This document shows positions 23,112 to 34,035 of a stretch of 64,000 nucleotides of DNA, piece after piece (the stretch's first letter is position 1; each line of letters opens with the position of its first letter). Source of the DNA: Hysterangium stoloniferum (Eukaryota > Basidiomycota > Agaricomycetes > Hysterangiales > Hysterangiaceae). The notes beneath the pieces are model-generated. The model made no database searches and was not told the origin of the DNA. It saw only the letters and a list, made by a program, of their open reading frames with translations. Made by a program: the position numbers and the translations under genes. The stretch lies in NCBI GenBank assembly GCA_015178975.1, contig WHVD01000018.1, forward strand, positions 598,001-662,000, read 5' to 3'.

Positions 23112-24605
23112 CGTGCAACATATTATCTTCCAATAGTCAGAAAAGCTACTCTTATTATGGATACAGATCAACTATTGAAAGATATATTTAAAGCTCAAAA
23201 AGAAGATCAATTTACTCTCAACAAAATTTGACAGATTTCTGACAGTACCAAAGATTGGCAACAGAATGAACAAGACTTTTCATGTTTCTGAAACAGAATT
23301 TACATTCCCAGCTATCAAAATATTTGACTTCAAATCCTTCAAGCAAGACATGATCATATTACCACAGGTCATTTCAGTTAAACAAAAATGTATCAAACAA
23401 TATATCGAGATTTCTTTTGGCTGTGACTCTGACAAGATATTCAGGATTTTATTCAATCATGTGTAACATGTACAAAATTGAAAACTTCATGACATCGACC
23501 CATTGGATTACTTAAGCAGCTTCTGATTCCTCTTTGACCATGGCATTCAATCTTGATGGATTTAATTGAACAATTACCAACCTTGAATGGTTACAACTCA
23601 ATACTCGTAATCGTCGATCGACTTTTGAAACAAGCAATATTCATTCCAACTTATACTACAATCAATGCTCCTGAACTCACTCGACTCTTCATATTACATG
23701 TCTTTTCAAAACATGGAGTTCCAAGTCATGTAACTTCTGATCGAGGATCCGAATTTGTGTTGCATTTCTTTCAATCTCTTGGAACAGTACTCAATATGAA
23801 ATTACATTTCACTTCGGGATACCATCCTGAAGGTGATGGACAAACCGAACGAGTCAATCAAACTCTTGAACAATATTTATGAATATATTCCAATTATCAA
23901 CAAGACAATTGGGCCGTATTACTCTCTTTAGCCAAATTTGCTTATAACAATGCACCTTCTGAAAGAACTGATGAAATGCCTTTTTTTGCTAATAAAGGTT
24001 ATCATCCATTGTTAGAAATTCACCCTGAAAAAGATCTAGCTTGTGATTATATGACAGATCTCAAAGCTCTACATAAACATCTCAAATCAAATATCCAGAA
24101 AGCACAAATACATTATCAAAAATATTCCAACATACATCAAAAAGAGTCATTCAATTTCCCAATCCATTCTCAAGTCTTTGTACAATCTGACTTCATTTGA
24201 ACAACTTGACCATTGAAAAAATTATTGGAAAAACTATTAGGCCCATTCAAAATCATTTCTCATCCAGGATCTCATTCATATACATTAAAACTTCCCAATC
24301 ATCTCAAAGGAATTCATCCCATCTTTCACATTTCAATGTTAGAACTGTTTTATCCCAATACTTTCCAAAATCAAAAACAACCTCCTCCTCCACCAATTTA
24401 TGTTGAAGAAGAACCTGAATATGAAATTCGAGAAATTTTGGATTCAAAATTCAATAAAAGATATAAAGATTCATTACAATATTTAGTTGCTTGGTTTAGG
24501 GTACAAAGGAACAGATGAAGAAACTTCGTGGTTAGGATCTCAAGATCTCGAACATGCTTTTGACCTTATTGAAGAATTTCATCAAAAATATCCAAATCTT
24601 TCATG
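23112..24605 (+). pseudogene. pol: pol part 3 of retrotransposon A: integrase and chromodomain
   Basis: Integrase continues after the solo LTR (ATLIMDTDQLLKDI). The HHCC zinc region is degraded near 23350-23480 (SCVTCTKLK). The catalytic core shows MDLIEQLPTLNGYNSILVIV, TSDRGSEF (second Asp), and HPEGDGQTERVNQTLEQYL (Glu), about 23550-23880. A C-terminal GPFKIISHPGSHSYTLKLP region and a chromodomain follow (EYEIREILDSKFNKRYKDS, about 24415-24500). The chromodomain is frameshifted after LVAW near 24497. Stops are again TGA. Chromodomains of this group steer integration toward heterochromatin, in keeping with the nested setting. Confidence 0.85.
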
Positions 24606-24718
24606 ACATTAAAAATTTAACAAACTATCTTTCAACACTTATTTTGACATTTATTGGACAAAATCGAAAAAATTTATCAAAATGCCAAAAACATCAATTA
24701 CATCAAAATTTCAAGTAT

Positions 24719-25542
24719 CTATAAATCTTCAATTCCCTCCTCTCTCAATTTCACCATCTTATCAAACCATGCCCCTCTAAATCTCCCACTATTAACACTA
24801 ATATCAGTCTCTTCACTAAAATCCCCACTTTCAACCAGTTTCTTCGACAAAACCGAAAAGTCATCCCTGAATGCTTTAACCTCACCAATTAAATCCTCCA
24901 TTGTTTTTTCCATTTCCAACATTCTTTCACTCATCAATTTCATTTCTTTCTCCAAGTGATTATCCGATCAATTTTCTGACCTTCTCGACTGTCTAGAAAA
25001 ATTTGACAGTCTCGACATGACATTGTGATGGATATTCTTCCTTTGCCCAAGTTTGCGAATTCCAGGACTGCCATTTTCAATCTCATCGTCCAATTCTTTG
25101 ATTATGTTTCGACTCTTATTACAATTTCGATGTGGTTTTCCAGCTGGCCTATTTATAGTCCAATAACAAGCCCAATGCAATTGATTGCAGCGATCGCAGT
25201 TTGACGAAGCATTTGTTTTCTTGCACACAAAATTTGTATTGAAACACATCATGCAACTAAAAAACAAATTATCAAAAATTGAAAAAAATTCAACAAACCG
25301 AAAACCTATGAATTTTGCTTCAAATTCCCATTGCATCCCAATTCCTTTGCGAGTTGCCTTATCAAACGGTTCTTCGCAATCCATTAAATGCTTTTTGGGA
25401 ATTTCTTCTAAAAAATAACTGATTAACTAATTTAAGAAATCCAAGAAATCAACTTACCAACTGCGTCAACCACTATATCTCTATCTTCAAAACTCAAGAA
25501 TTCAGATTCAGATTCGAAATGATTGCCTTCTATGTCAGACAT
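24719..25542 (-). CDS. Antisense ORF with Zn2Cys6-type motif inside retrotransposon A
   Basis: Convergent with pol and lying between the pol stop and the 3' LTR. Start ATG at 25542 (MSDIEGNHFESESEFLSF). A 50-nt GT-AG intron at 25457-25408 (GTAAGT to TTTTTTAG) joins VVDAV to EEIPKKHLMDCEE. About 257 residues to the TAG at 24719, with one in-frame TGA at 24970. Centre: CX2CX6CX8CX2CX6C (about 25255-25166), the spacing of a fungal Zn2Cys6 binuclear cluster. C-terminus: a heptad-like helix (EKEMKLMSERMLEMEKTMED). A T-rich stretch just before the first Cys looks like an intron but splicing it shifts the frame. A TATA-like TTTAAAA lies about 45 bp upstream, near the LTR edge. Role unknown; it could bind DNA or RNA. 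Confidence 0.55.
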
Positions 25543-25620
25543 TGATTGATGAAGATGAAAATAGATGATGAAAACTTTTTAAACTCCGACCTCATGGGCT
25601 CAGTCACAAGGGGAGAATAC

Positions 25621-26055
25621 TGTCACAACCATCACAAGTCACAACATTGTCACAAACATTCAAAGGTAATATTTGACAACTCTTCGACTCATTGAATTTG
25701 GCTCGACAAACCCGAACATTATTCAACAACATTGAATCTCTTTTGACATGTCTCATTTTGACGTCATGAATGATTTCATTATTAGATCATAATATAGTCA
25801 TAATGATATGAAGAAAAGCATAAAAGGGCCATGAAAGGAGCAAGGGAAGTCAGTCAAAATATCTGTAAATTAGTCATATTAATAATCTAACTCATCATAA
25901 CTTCTTCAACAATACTTCCATGAGTTCCTGCGACTGGTAATAGCCTCTTACTTCATTGACAGGGCAAATACTGTATATACTTCGTCAAATGAGGCTTTCG
26001 AGTTCAATCAATAGAATATTATTCGACTTTATTGAAGAATAATTGATTCGTGACA
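25621..26055 (+). repeat. 3' LTR of retrotransposon A
   Basis: 435 bp, TGTCACAACC to TTCGTGACA, directly preceded by a polypurine-like AAGGGGAGAA tract. Confidence 0.95.
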
Positions 26056-26060
26056 GTCTG

Positions 26061-26435
26061 CTTAAATGCATTGTCAAGGTCTGCATAACAATGCTTATGC
26101 TCTTTGGTTGTGTGGATTACCTACAGACAGTGAGTGTATCTGACTCTGTTGCATTCCATGGCTAAATGGGCTCTGGACAATTTAGGAGGTTAGTTACATA
26201 CTCATTGTCATGTATAGGTATGTATTGAGTGGTGGATTGATTGGATGTAAATCAGAGTGTATGTATTTTGCTTCTTGTACCAAATTGAGGAAGGGTACTC
26301 AATGGAATTTCTGTCTGGGATTGCAGTTGGTGAGGACTCCTTGCCTGTTTGTAATCAGAATTATTATCACAAACTAAACTGATCTCTTGGAACAATTTGG
26401 GGGGTGGTCATTGTAGGATGTAATTTTTCTTTTGC
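26061..26435. other. Unassigned interval
   Basis: Flank of element A; no gene or recognisable element. Confidence 0.4.
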
Positions 26436-27055
26436 CTTTTCTGCCCCTCATGGCTCATCTCCCTTGGCATACTCTTCCCAGTCTGTGAGTTTCTGACTTT
26501 GTCCTCCTTCTCTTCCCCTCATGACTCATCTCCCTTGACATGCTCTTCCCAGTTTGTGAGTTTCTGACTTTGTCCTCCTTCTCTGCCTCTCATGGCTCAT
26601 CTCCCTTGGCATGCTCTTCCCAGCCTGTGAGTTTTGTGACTATGGTGCATCTCCATTGGCATGCTCTTCCCAGTCTGTGAGTTTCTGACTTTGTCCTCCT
26701 TCTCTGCCCCTCATGGCTCATCTCCCTTGGCATGCTCTTCCCAGCTGGTGATTTTTCTGACTTTGTCCTTGTCTGCCCCTCATGGCTCATCTCCATTGGC
26801 ATGCTCTTCCCAGTCTGTGAGTTTCTGACTTTGTCCTCCTTGTCTGCCCCTCATGACTCATCTCCCTTGACATGCTCTTCCCAGGAAGTGAGTTTGTGCT
26901 TTATCCTCCTTTTCTGCCCCTTGTGCCTCATCTCCTTTGGCATGCTCTTCCCAGTCTGTGAGTTTCTGACTTTATCCTCCTTGTCTACCCCTCATGGTTC
27001 ATCTCCTTTGGCATGCTCTTTCCAGGATGTGAGTTTTTGATTTTTTTCTCCCTGT
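26436..27055. repeat. Minisatellite, about 70-bp unit, about 9 copies
   Basis: Tandem copies of a C/T-rich unit containing CTCATGGCTCATCTCCCTTG, then GGCATGCTCTTCCCAG, then TGAGTTTCTGACTTTGTCC. Unit starts fall near 26443, 26514, 26584, 26645, 26704, 26773, 26845, 26915 and 26985. Two middle units are shortened to about 60 bp. Both strands are open in places as a by-product of the repeat. Confidence 0.85.
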
Positions 27056-27452
27056 TTCCCTCTCATCAGGCTTCTCTTCTTGGGAGTGATCTTCCTATAT
27101 TTTGGAATTGTTTTTATTTTCTATTTTTTTGTTCTTTTCATTTATTGACAATTGTGTTGTCCTCATTCTTTTATTCCCTCAGGATTACTACTCCCAACAA
27201 TGTTTTTTCTCCATCTCAAGACATCCAAGATATAAGGTGTGATAAACTTTGTGAATATCTAGCTAATGGTTGAGAGATAATATATTGTTGTTGAGCAGGA
27301 GAGAGGGAGTGCATGATGGATTGCTGGCAATGTGAAGAGACAGTAATATCAAAATTGACTATAGATCAACAAGTCATGTGACCATATTGAATAGAATCAA
27401 CAAAGACATGTGATTTGGCCAGTTTATATAGTATATATTGTATCAAAATCAT
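27056..27452. other. Unassigned interval
   Basis: AT-rich; no supported gene. Confidence 0.4.
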
Positions 27453-27663
27453 CAGCCACAAAACCTTTCCAATGAGCAGGCCTGACTAAACTATTTGTAG
27501 CATGCCCAAAAATGCATATTATGTAATAATACTTTAGACCATGATTCTATACATGTTTAGCTATCCAGTGTGAATTTTTGAAATCTTTTGCTATTTTCTC
27601 TCCCCTGGTAGCAGTCTGCCAATATGCAAACTCCAAACATTGGAAAGGTTTTGTGAGTCACTG
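27453..27663. mobile_element. MITE of Tc1/mariner type, about 211 bp
   Basis: The right end is CATTGGAAAGGTTTTGTGAG then TCACTG followed by TA. The left end CAGCCACAAAACCTTTCCAATG is its inverted repeat with a few changes near the tip. No coding capacity. Its length and end motif match the arms of the Tc1/mariner elements at 19136 and 57473. The left TA is not intact. Confidence 0.6.
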
Positions 27664-27671
27664 TATGTATG

Positions 27672-28125
27672 TATATGGGTGTTCTGAGTCGACATTCTGA
27701 TTGCCTAGTAACTACATTTACAGCAGGTTTATATACAGGTTATTGGCATCTAGAAACTACTAACTAAGGGAAGAGTGGAAAATACTATTGACAAATAAAC
27801 TTGACTAGAAACTGGAAGGTTACGATAAGATCAGAAGCCATGATTAGCCAAGAGTGGAATTATGAGAAAAGGGCTACAAGTATTTATGGGCATATGTGAA
27901 ACATGGAGTAGAATGGATGATCATAATAAAAAGGGACATATCAACGCATAACCATATAGTATGAGTATAACTTGACAGGGGCATAAACAGGGTTTGATCG
28001 CCATGAAGGTATAGATCAGTGTTGGGTGACCGACAGTTTCTGATATGATGACTTGATCAATAACTAGAAATGTCAGTAGATGGTAGTATCCTCAGGGACC
28101 ATCGGGTTGCAACACGGTCGTAACA
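27672..28125 (-). mobile_element. Truncated LTR (variant of family L1)
   Basis: Homologous to the outer part of the LTRs at 63372 and 33144 and ending CACGGTCGTAACA at 28125. The other end, including the shared motif, is missing; homology starts right after the MITE. Confidence 0.7.
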
Positions 28126-28340
28126 CTCTACTTACCACTAGGAAATGTCCTTCAGTGTCCCCAGACATCCCATCAACCATTGTCATCATATATAATTTAC
28201 TGCCAGCTGAGGTTACATGGGATGGACCCCACAGGTCAATGTATAGATATTCACTGACCTCCCTTTCACAATTATCATTGGCTAGAAAAGGTCACCTGGG
28301 ATGTTTACTGTTAAGATCTAAGCTAAAAGGGGAAAGGAGG
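28126..28340 (-). pseudogene. Ty1/copia integrase fragment
   Basis: On the minus strand a short frame reads EYLYIDLWGPSHVTSAGS, then MMTMVDGMSG, the start of the copia integrase core (DLWGP motif with the first catalytic Asp). The upstream side is degraded. No matching LTRs or other domains are seen nearby, so it is an isolated relic. Confidence 0.5.
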
Positions 28341-29487
28341 GCTCTAAGTTGGGGGGTCCAATGATTGGAAACAAGCTTATTGGGGGGCTGATGATAGAGA
28401 TCATACTAGTTGGGAGGTCTGACTCTATAAACATAGTGGAGCTTGGCTTCAACTTATGTGTTGCACCCTCATGTGAACTGTTAGGGTACTCTGGTATTTC
28501 AAACAGAGCAGATAGTATGATAGAGCCACTTTTTTTAAGAGTATATATAATTTAAAATGGCATTTTTAAGTATTAACATTCAAAATATAGCTATGTTTTA
28601 GTTTGAAGTCAAAATGGATGTTTGTGGCAATTGTCCACTTTTCGTGGCACTCCTCACAGCAGTGCGCGACACCTACACAGTGAGATTCAATGTCGGAGTT
28701 TGAAAAAATTTCCGAGCCTCGACAGTCAATATCTGCAAGTCCTGACCCAAAGCACACTATATCATTTGGTGACACTCTGATCAGCTTTTCTACTCATCCA
28801 CTGTTATTGAGCATTGTTTCTTTCCAGTTATTCTACACTTCTGTAAGGGTTTGGGAATCTCTTACTTTGGAAAGGTACTATCCTTCCTCTTAGATAGTTG
28901 TCTTTGTTTCTTATTTTTTATAGCTTGCTCTTTGATTAGGTTGGGAGTACCTGGCTGGTAGATTAAGACAGTGAGAAGTACACCTGCAAGGTATTAGTTT
29001 GCTATGGTCTTGGACCTCTTTCACTTATACACTGTGAGTGGCTTCCACTCTAGACTCTAAGGTGTAGGTTTAGTGTTTATCTGTTTTGGTCACTCCAACA
29101 GCAACAGATTATATTATACCAGTCAGGGAATTATATATACAAGCTCTAAGTTCTTGTACTGTCTTCTGGTGAACTCTCTGCTGGTAAAGTCTCATATTAG
29201 TCAAGAAACACTATCTGTGGACATTTTGGATCCCTGTGTATGTGTATTTTGGAATTCTTGGCTTACTGGATCACTTACACTGTTTACTCGACTTCCTGAA
29301 ATTTACATTATTCAGTTATTCCTCTTATTTTGGAATTGTCTGTCTTACATATTTCTCTAATGGTATATTATCATAATACTTTTTTGAACTGATTCTCGTG
29401 TATTATTTATATAGTTTCTGTTCCATCATTTTCACAAACTATTTGGATTTCATTCTAGGCCTGACATTGTCAATACCAAAGACAATG
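28341..29487. other. Unassigned interval with an LTR-motif relic
   Basis: No gene. Near 28451-28485 there is a decayed copy of the shared LTR motif (GCTTGGCTTCAACTTATG, then TGCACCCTC), so part of this stretch is a worn LTR fragment. Confidence 0.4.
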
Positions 29488-32400
29488 AACCAAAAATATC
29501 TATTCCTGGGAAAGGTATGCCAAGTTTCCCTTAATGATTTCGTTATTTTACAAATTATATATGTAGTTGTTGGACTGTACCATCATGGACCTTATCCACC
29601 TAGAATATTACCTGGTTATGACCTGGATGGTATGTACAAGTTATACTCAATTATTTAATACAGAATGATGAATTCATTATTGACAGAAAGCCTTTTGATT
29701 ATTTTTTGAATCCAAATTATATCAACCCATCTATATTCAATTTCCAAGCCCAGTCTCACACTGTTCCTGATGATATTGCTTCCAAGCCACCAATGCCCAA
29801 CATTACCATTACTACTCCCTCAGTTCCTTTATCAAAATTACCACCAAAGCCCAACATTACCATTACTGCTCTCTCATCTCCTTTCTCAAAATCAGAGAAA
29901 TTATTACTATCTCCTAACTTCATGTGTGGGAACCATCTCAAGGATTTACAATCATCTATTGGACCAATGGAAAATAGAAAAGTTAAAGACTGGGATGGAT
30001 GGCCCAATGGTGAATGGTCATATCAGTTTACACATTCTGAATATGAAGCCCTCAACAAATTATCTGTTCACTGGGCAACCATAGTGCTAGGTGGGGATAA
30101 ACAACATAATATAAATTCTTTAACTTTAGATGGTGGAAAGCATACAAAGCATAAATGTTTGGGATCATACATTGCAAAAAAATCCTGACTGTGATATTAT
30201 CATTTGACCTCAGACCAGAGATGCTGGTATTCAAAAGCAATTAAAACATAGTTATGACTGTGGATGGAATTTACATCATATGACATGCAATGTATTGTCC
30301 ACACATATTCATTATAAAAATGGGATTATGTATCATAATGGTGGGACACATCTTCACCAATGACCCACTCATAAACTCCATCTTCTTCCCAATGAATGAT
30401 CTCAGCTCCACAAAATATTTCAGGAACATCCAAAAATGGGCTCACTACAATTAGCTGTTGGCATTCCTGGATTTTCTAGTCCAGGTAAATCTGTCACAGA
30501 GATATCCCCAGTTCTATTAAATGTTGATCATGTTCAGTATGAGAAGAAAATTGTTCACAAGAGAAATAAGATTATCAGAGGGACTGCAGAATCAGGATTG
30601 GAACAGTTGGCTGAGTTTGGATCTCATCATCCTGATTTCTTACATTATAGTGAGGTTGGACCAATGTTACGACCGTGTCGCAACCCTATCAGTTCCTGAG
30701 GTTATCGCCACTTATCGACAATTAAAGTTACTATTCAAGTCACCACATTGGAAACCATCGGCCCCCGAAGCTGATGTATGCTTTTGCGATGATCAAACTC
30801 TGTTTACGCCTACGTCAAAATATACTTGTATTATCTGGTTAAGCTTTTGATACGTCCCTTTTATTATGTTGATCCGTTCTATCCTATGTTTCACATATGT
30901 CTATCTATATTTGTAGTCCTCAAACTATTTCCTTTTACCGTAATCCCGCTCTCAGTTATCATCGGCCTCTGAACTAATCATAAACTTCCCGTTCCTAGTC
31001 AAGCTTATTGTTAATACTGTTTTCCACCTTTCCCCCTGTTAGTATTTTCTAGACACCTGTTACTTGTATATGAACCTGCTGTAGTTGTAGTTACTAGGCA
31101 ATCAGAATATTGACTCAGAATACCCTCATATGTCTGTAACAGTCTCATACTAAGGATCCCCTCATCCGCCTTCGCATGCACTCGCCCACTCCCGGCCGCG
31201 ACCTCTTGGCCCGACACTCGACTTGTCCTTCGGTCCCAATCAGTATCTCGCTGAAAGGAACTCTTTAGGATTAGTCTTTGCCCGTCTGAAATTTAAGGGC
31301 ACCCTATGGATATTTGCGAGGGCACAGCACATAAGCTGAAGCCAAGTCCTTCCAATTGGTCCCTGTCGGCCACTGACACTAGTCCCTTTTCAGTTCTTAA
31401 CAACCAACTACAATCCTTGTACTTCAAACTTCTTGGATGGAGCTACAAATAATGCTAGATGTTGTTCAGTATGATGCTGTCCATGGATTTGTCTCTGATG
31501 CTGCACATGGCTATTGGAGAATGAGTGATTGGGTGCTTATAGTATCATCTGTATATTCTTGACATCTTTGTTGTTGGGTTCCAGTTCCCTTCTCAGCAGC
31601 TAATGGCACCACTTCCAATCATTATCAAATACACTTTCTAATGCTGTTTCAAAGTATTGCCTCTCAATGTCAGAAGCAGGGACACCAATTAACTGATGAA
31701 ATGTTTGCATGTGTTGTTGATTTCAGTCAAGCTCAGGCAAATGGCTTTGTGGAGGCTTTTATTCAGTTTTGGTCAACTATGGAAGGCAATACATGAAATA
31801 ATGAGGAATTAACTAAGGCAGAAAACTCACTTTTGAAAGAATGCTATCAGCATTTTCATACTGGCATCACTTGTCTCAAAAGGATTAGTGGTGTGGTACA
31901 ACCCCAGCTACAGGACACTTTTGAATCACAAGCTCTAGGTTTGTTAGAGGCCATCAATGCAGAGGCCTTTAAAGCACATGCTGCAGCACTTATACGTGAC
32001 TTTCCAGGTGTTAAAAACTGGATGGATTGGTGGCAGTAGGACGGACCTTCCCAAATTCTTTTAAGCCATTTAGAACCATGAAAGAAGATCTCTGGGAGCA
32101 ACTACCAGATACTAAAAATGCTGAGGAAGCCATGCATTTTAGACTTTACAGTGGGCTTGGTTGTAATTTAGGACTTATAGAAGGTCTAGAGGGATTATTT
32201 TCATTTGTGAATCTTCTAGAGATGCAGGGCATTGCCAAACAATCAGGAACACCAGTGGCATATGGGACTATGAAACCTTGGACTAAGAATGCTTATCGGT
32301 TAGGACAAACTAAAGTCCACTGAAATCCAACTTCTAAAAGATTTCAAAATGATGGTCATCCACCAGATACTGCTAAGGCACTTATTCTTGGTACTAAAGG

Positions 32401-32643
32401 CAAGAACAAGAAATCTGTCTTGATTCCAGGATACCAATGGAAGGAAAACTCCTGTTGGTTGGATACTTCTCTTGAATTCATATACCAGGCAATTGATCAC
32501 CATTGGCCAGTATTACGTCAAAATCTTTCACAACTGGATACTCAGTTATTACTCTTATTTTTATACCATATTTTTGAAGAGCATTTGATTACTATTGGTG
32601 AGGTATTCAATGGTCAAGAAAGTATATTGATTTCTACCAAACG
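29488..32643 (+). pseudogene. MULE-like transposase gene, 5' part, with GCM-like zinc finger and USP-like Cys box
   Basis: A long decayed reading frame. Near 29600 it has HHGPYPPRILPGYDLD and a short intron. Then DWDGWPNGEWSYQFTHSEYE (about 29990-30050). A zinc-finger-like block follows, with PDCDIII, YDCGWNLHHMTC and MYHNGGTHLHQ, resembling WRKY-GCM1-type fingers of transposons. After the solo LTR comes a MULE-type catalytic region with VQYDAVHGFVSDAAHGYW and VVDFSQAQANGFVEAF, then NAEEAMHFRLY. Finally WKENSCWLDTSLEFIYQA resembles the catalytic Cys box of ubiquitin-specific proteases. Frameshifts (for example a seven-A run near 30175) and TGA stops inactivate it. It is cut at 32643 by retrotransposon C and resumes at 40503. 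Confidence 0.6.
30665..31402 (+). mobile_element. Solo LTR, 738 bp (family L1), TSD ACCAA
   Basis: TGTTACGACC to TTCTTAACA with perfect duplications ACCAA at 30660-30664 and 31403-31407. The MULE-like frame continues across it (HYSEVGP joined to TTILVLQ). Confidence 0.95.
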
Positions 32644-34035
32644 TGTGAAGAGTTGCTGGATTCTGACTACTCAATATAGGAAGAATATTGGCTATTCAGG
32701 CATGATGAGCAAGTATCAACTATCAAGTATGACACTAGAGCTTACTAGACTAACAGTACTAGTAGAAAGACATGATATGCATCACTAGAGCAACTGTGCA
32801 GTTGCTTGTGACAGCTAGTGAAGAGAATAGGGGAGTTGACCATTCTGGTACAACTCACCATGTGAGGAAGGAAAGATAATCAACAAGGTATCAATTATCT
32901 AAGGAAGAGTGAGAGTGGTGCAAATCGATAGTGGTATCAACGAGTGCAGTAATGGGAGTGAAGGACTTGACCTTCATGGTTCGAGTCCTGAAGCTAACGG
33001 TACGCTAAGTAATGCTACTTGCTTAGTAGCTGAGATGTCACCCTGGACACCTCTCGCTGTTCAACATTCTGAGTTGTTACGAGGTGGTGTCTGTTGGGTA
33101 AAAAGTGTCTATCTTCCTTGGTGCTGAGCACACCCACAAGTATTGTTAAGAACTGAAAACTGACTAGTGTCAGTGGCCGACAGGGACTGATCGGAAGGAC
33201 TTGGCTTCAGCTTATGTGCTGCGCCCTCGCAAATATCCGTAGGGTGTCCTTAAATTTCGGACGGGCAAAGACTAATCCTAAAGAGTTCCTTTCGGCGAGA
33301 TACTGATCAGGACCGAAGGACATGTCGAGTGTCGGGCCAAGAGGTCGGGGCCAGGAGTGGGCGAGCGCACGTGAAGGCGGATGAGGGGATCCCTAGTATG
33401 AGACTGTTACAGATGTATGAGGGTATTCTGAGTTGATATTCTGATTGCCTAGTAACTACAACTACAGCGGGTTCATATACAAGTAACAGGCATCTAGAAA
33501 ATACTAACAGGGGGAAAGGCGGAAAACGGTATTAACAATAAGCTTGACTAGGAACAGGAAGTTTATGATTAGTTCAGAGGCCGATGATAACCGAGAGTGG
33601 GATTACGGTAAAAGAAAATAGTTTGAGGACTACAAATATAGATAGACATATGTTAAACATAGGATAGAACAGATCAACATAATAAAAGGGACGTATCAAA
33701 AGTTTAACCAGATAATACAAGTATATTTTGACGTGGGCGTAAACGGAGTTTGATCATCATGAAAGCATACGTCAGCTTCGGGGGCCGATGGTTTCCAATG
33801 TGGTGACTTGAATAGTAACTTGAATCGTCGATAAGTGGCGATAACCTCGGGGACCGATAGGGTTGCGACACGGTCGTAACAAGTATACACAGAGTTTTGA
33901 ACTAAAGAAATAGGGCTATACTCGAAGAGTATACAAAATAGAAACATAGAGACAAAATATAGAAAATAGTATTGAGTAATATGCATATTATTCGATAGTC
34001 CAACCATAATATGTGCATACCCTTCATAGTGCCCC
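32644..34035 (-). repeat. LTR of retrotransposon C (left copy, interrupted)
   Basis: Homologous to 39862-40502 once the solo LTR at 33144-33881 is removed. The copies differ chiefly by TG/CA changes at former CpG positions. Confidence 0.9.
33144..33881 (-). mobile_element. Solo LTR, 738 bp (family L1), TSD AGTAT
   Basis: On the plus strand TGTTAAGAAC to CGGTCGTAACA, with perfect duplications AGTAT at 33139-33143 and 33882-33886. The empty site is seen in the sister LTR at about 40350 (CCACAAGTATACAC). Confidence 0.95.

Larger units (their letters stand above)
15590..26055 (+). mobile_element. Chromodomain Ty3/gypsy LTR retrotransposon A, 10.5 kb with nested insertions
   Basis: Complete-length element bounded by LTRs at 15590-16019 and 25621-26055 (ends TGTCA and TGACA) and by a perfect 5-bp target duplication GTCTG at 15585-15589 and 26056-26060. 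Order on the plus strand: gag with a CCHC knuckle, aspartic protease, reverse transcriptase (YLDD), RNase H, integrase, chromodomain; then an antisense ORF; then a purine tract (AAGGGGAGAA) at the 3' LTR. Removing the three nested insertions leaves about 6.9 kb, the usual size for the group. The coding region is inactivated by many stops, mostly TGA. Confidence 0.95.

Noticed and set aside
24719-25542. env-like gene in retrotransposon A
   Set aside because: It is antisense, has no signal peptide or membrane segment, and carries a zinc-cluster motif instead.
26590-27040. Open frames in the minisatellite as genes
   Set aside because: They arise on both strands from the 70-bp repeat and have no start, splice or domain evidence.
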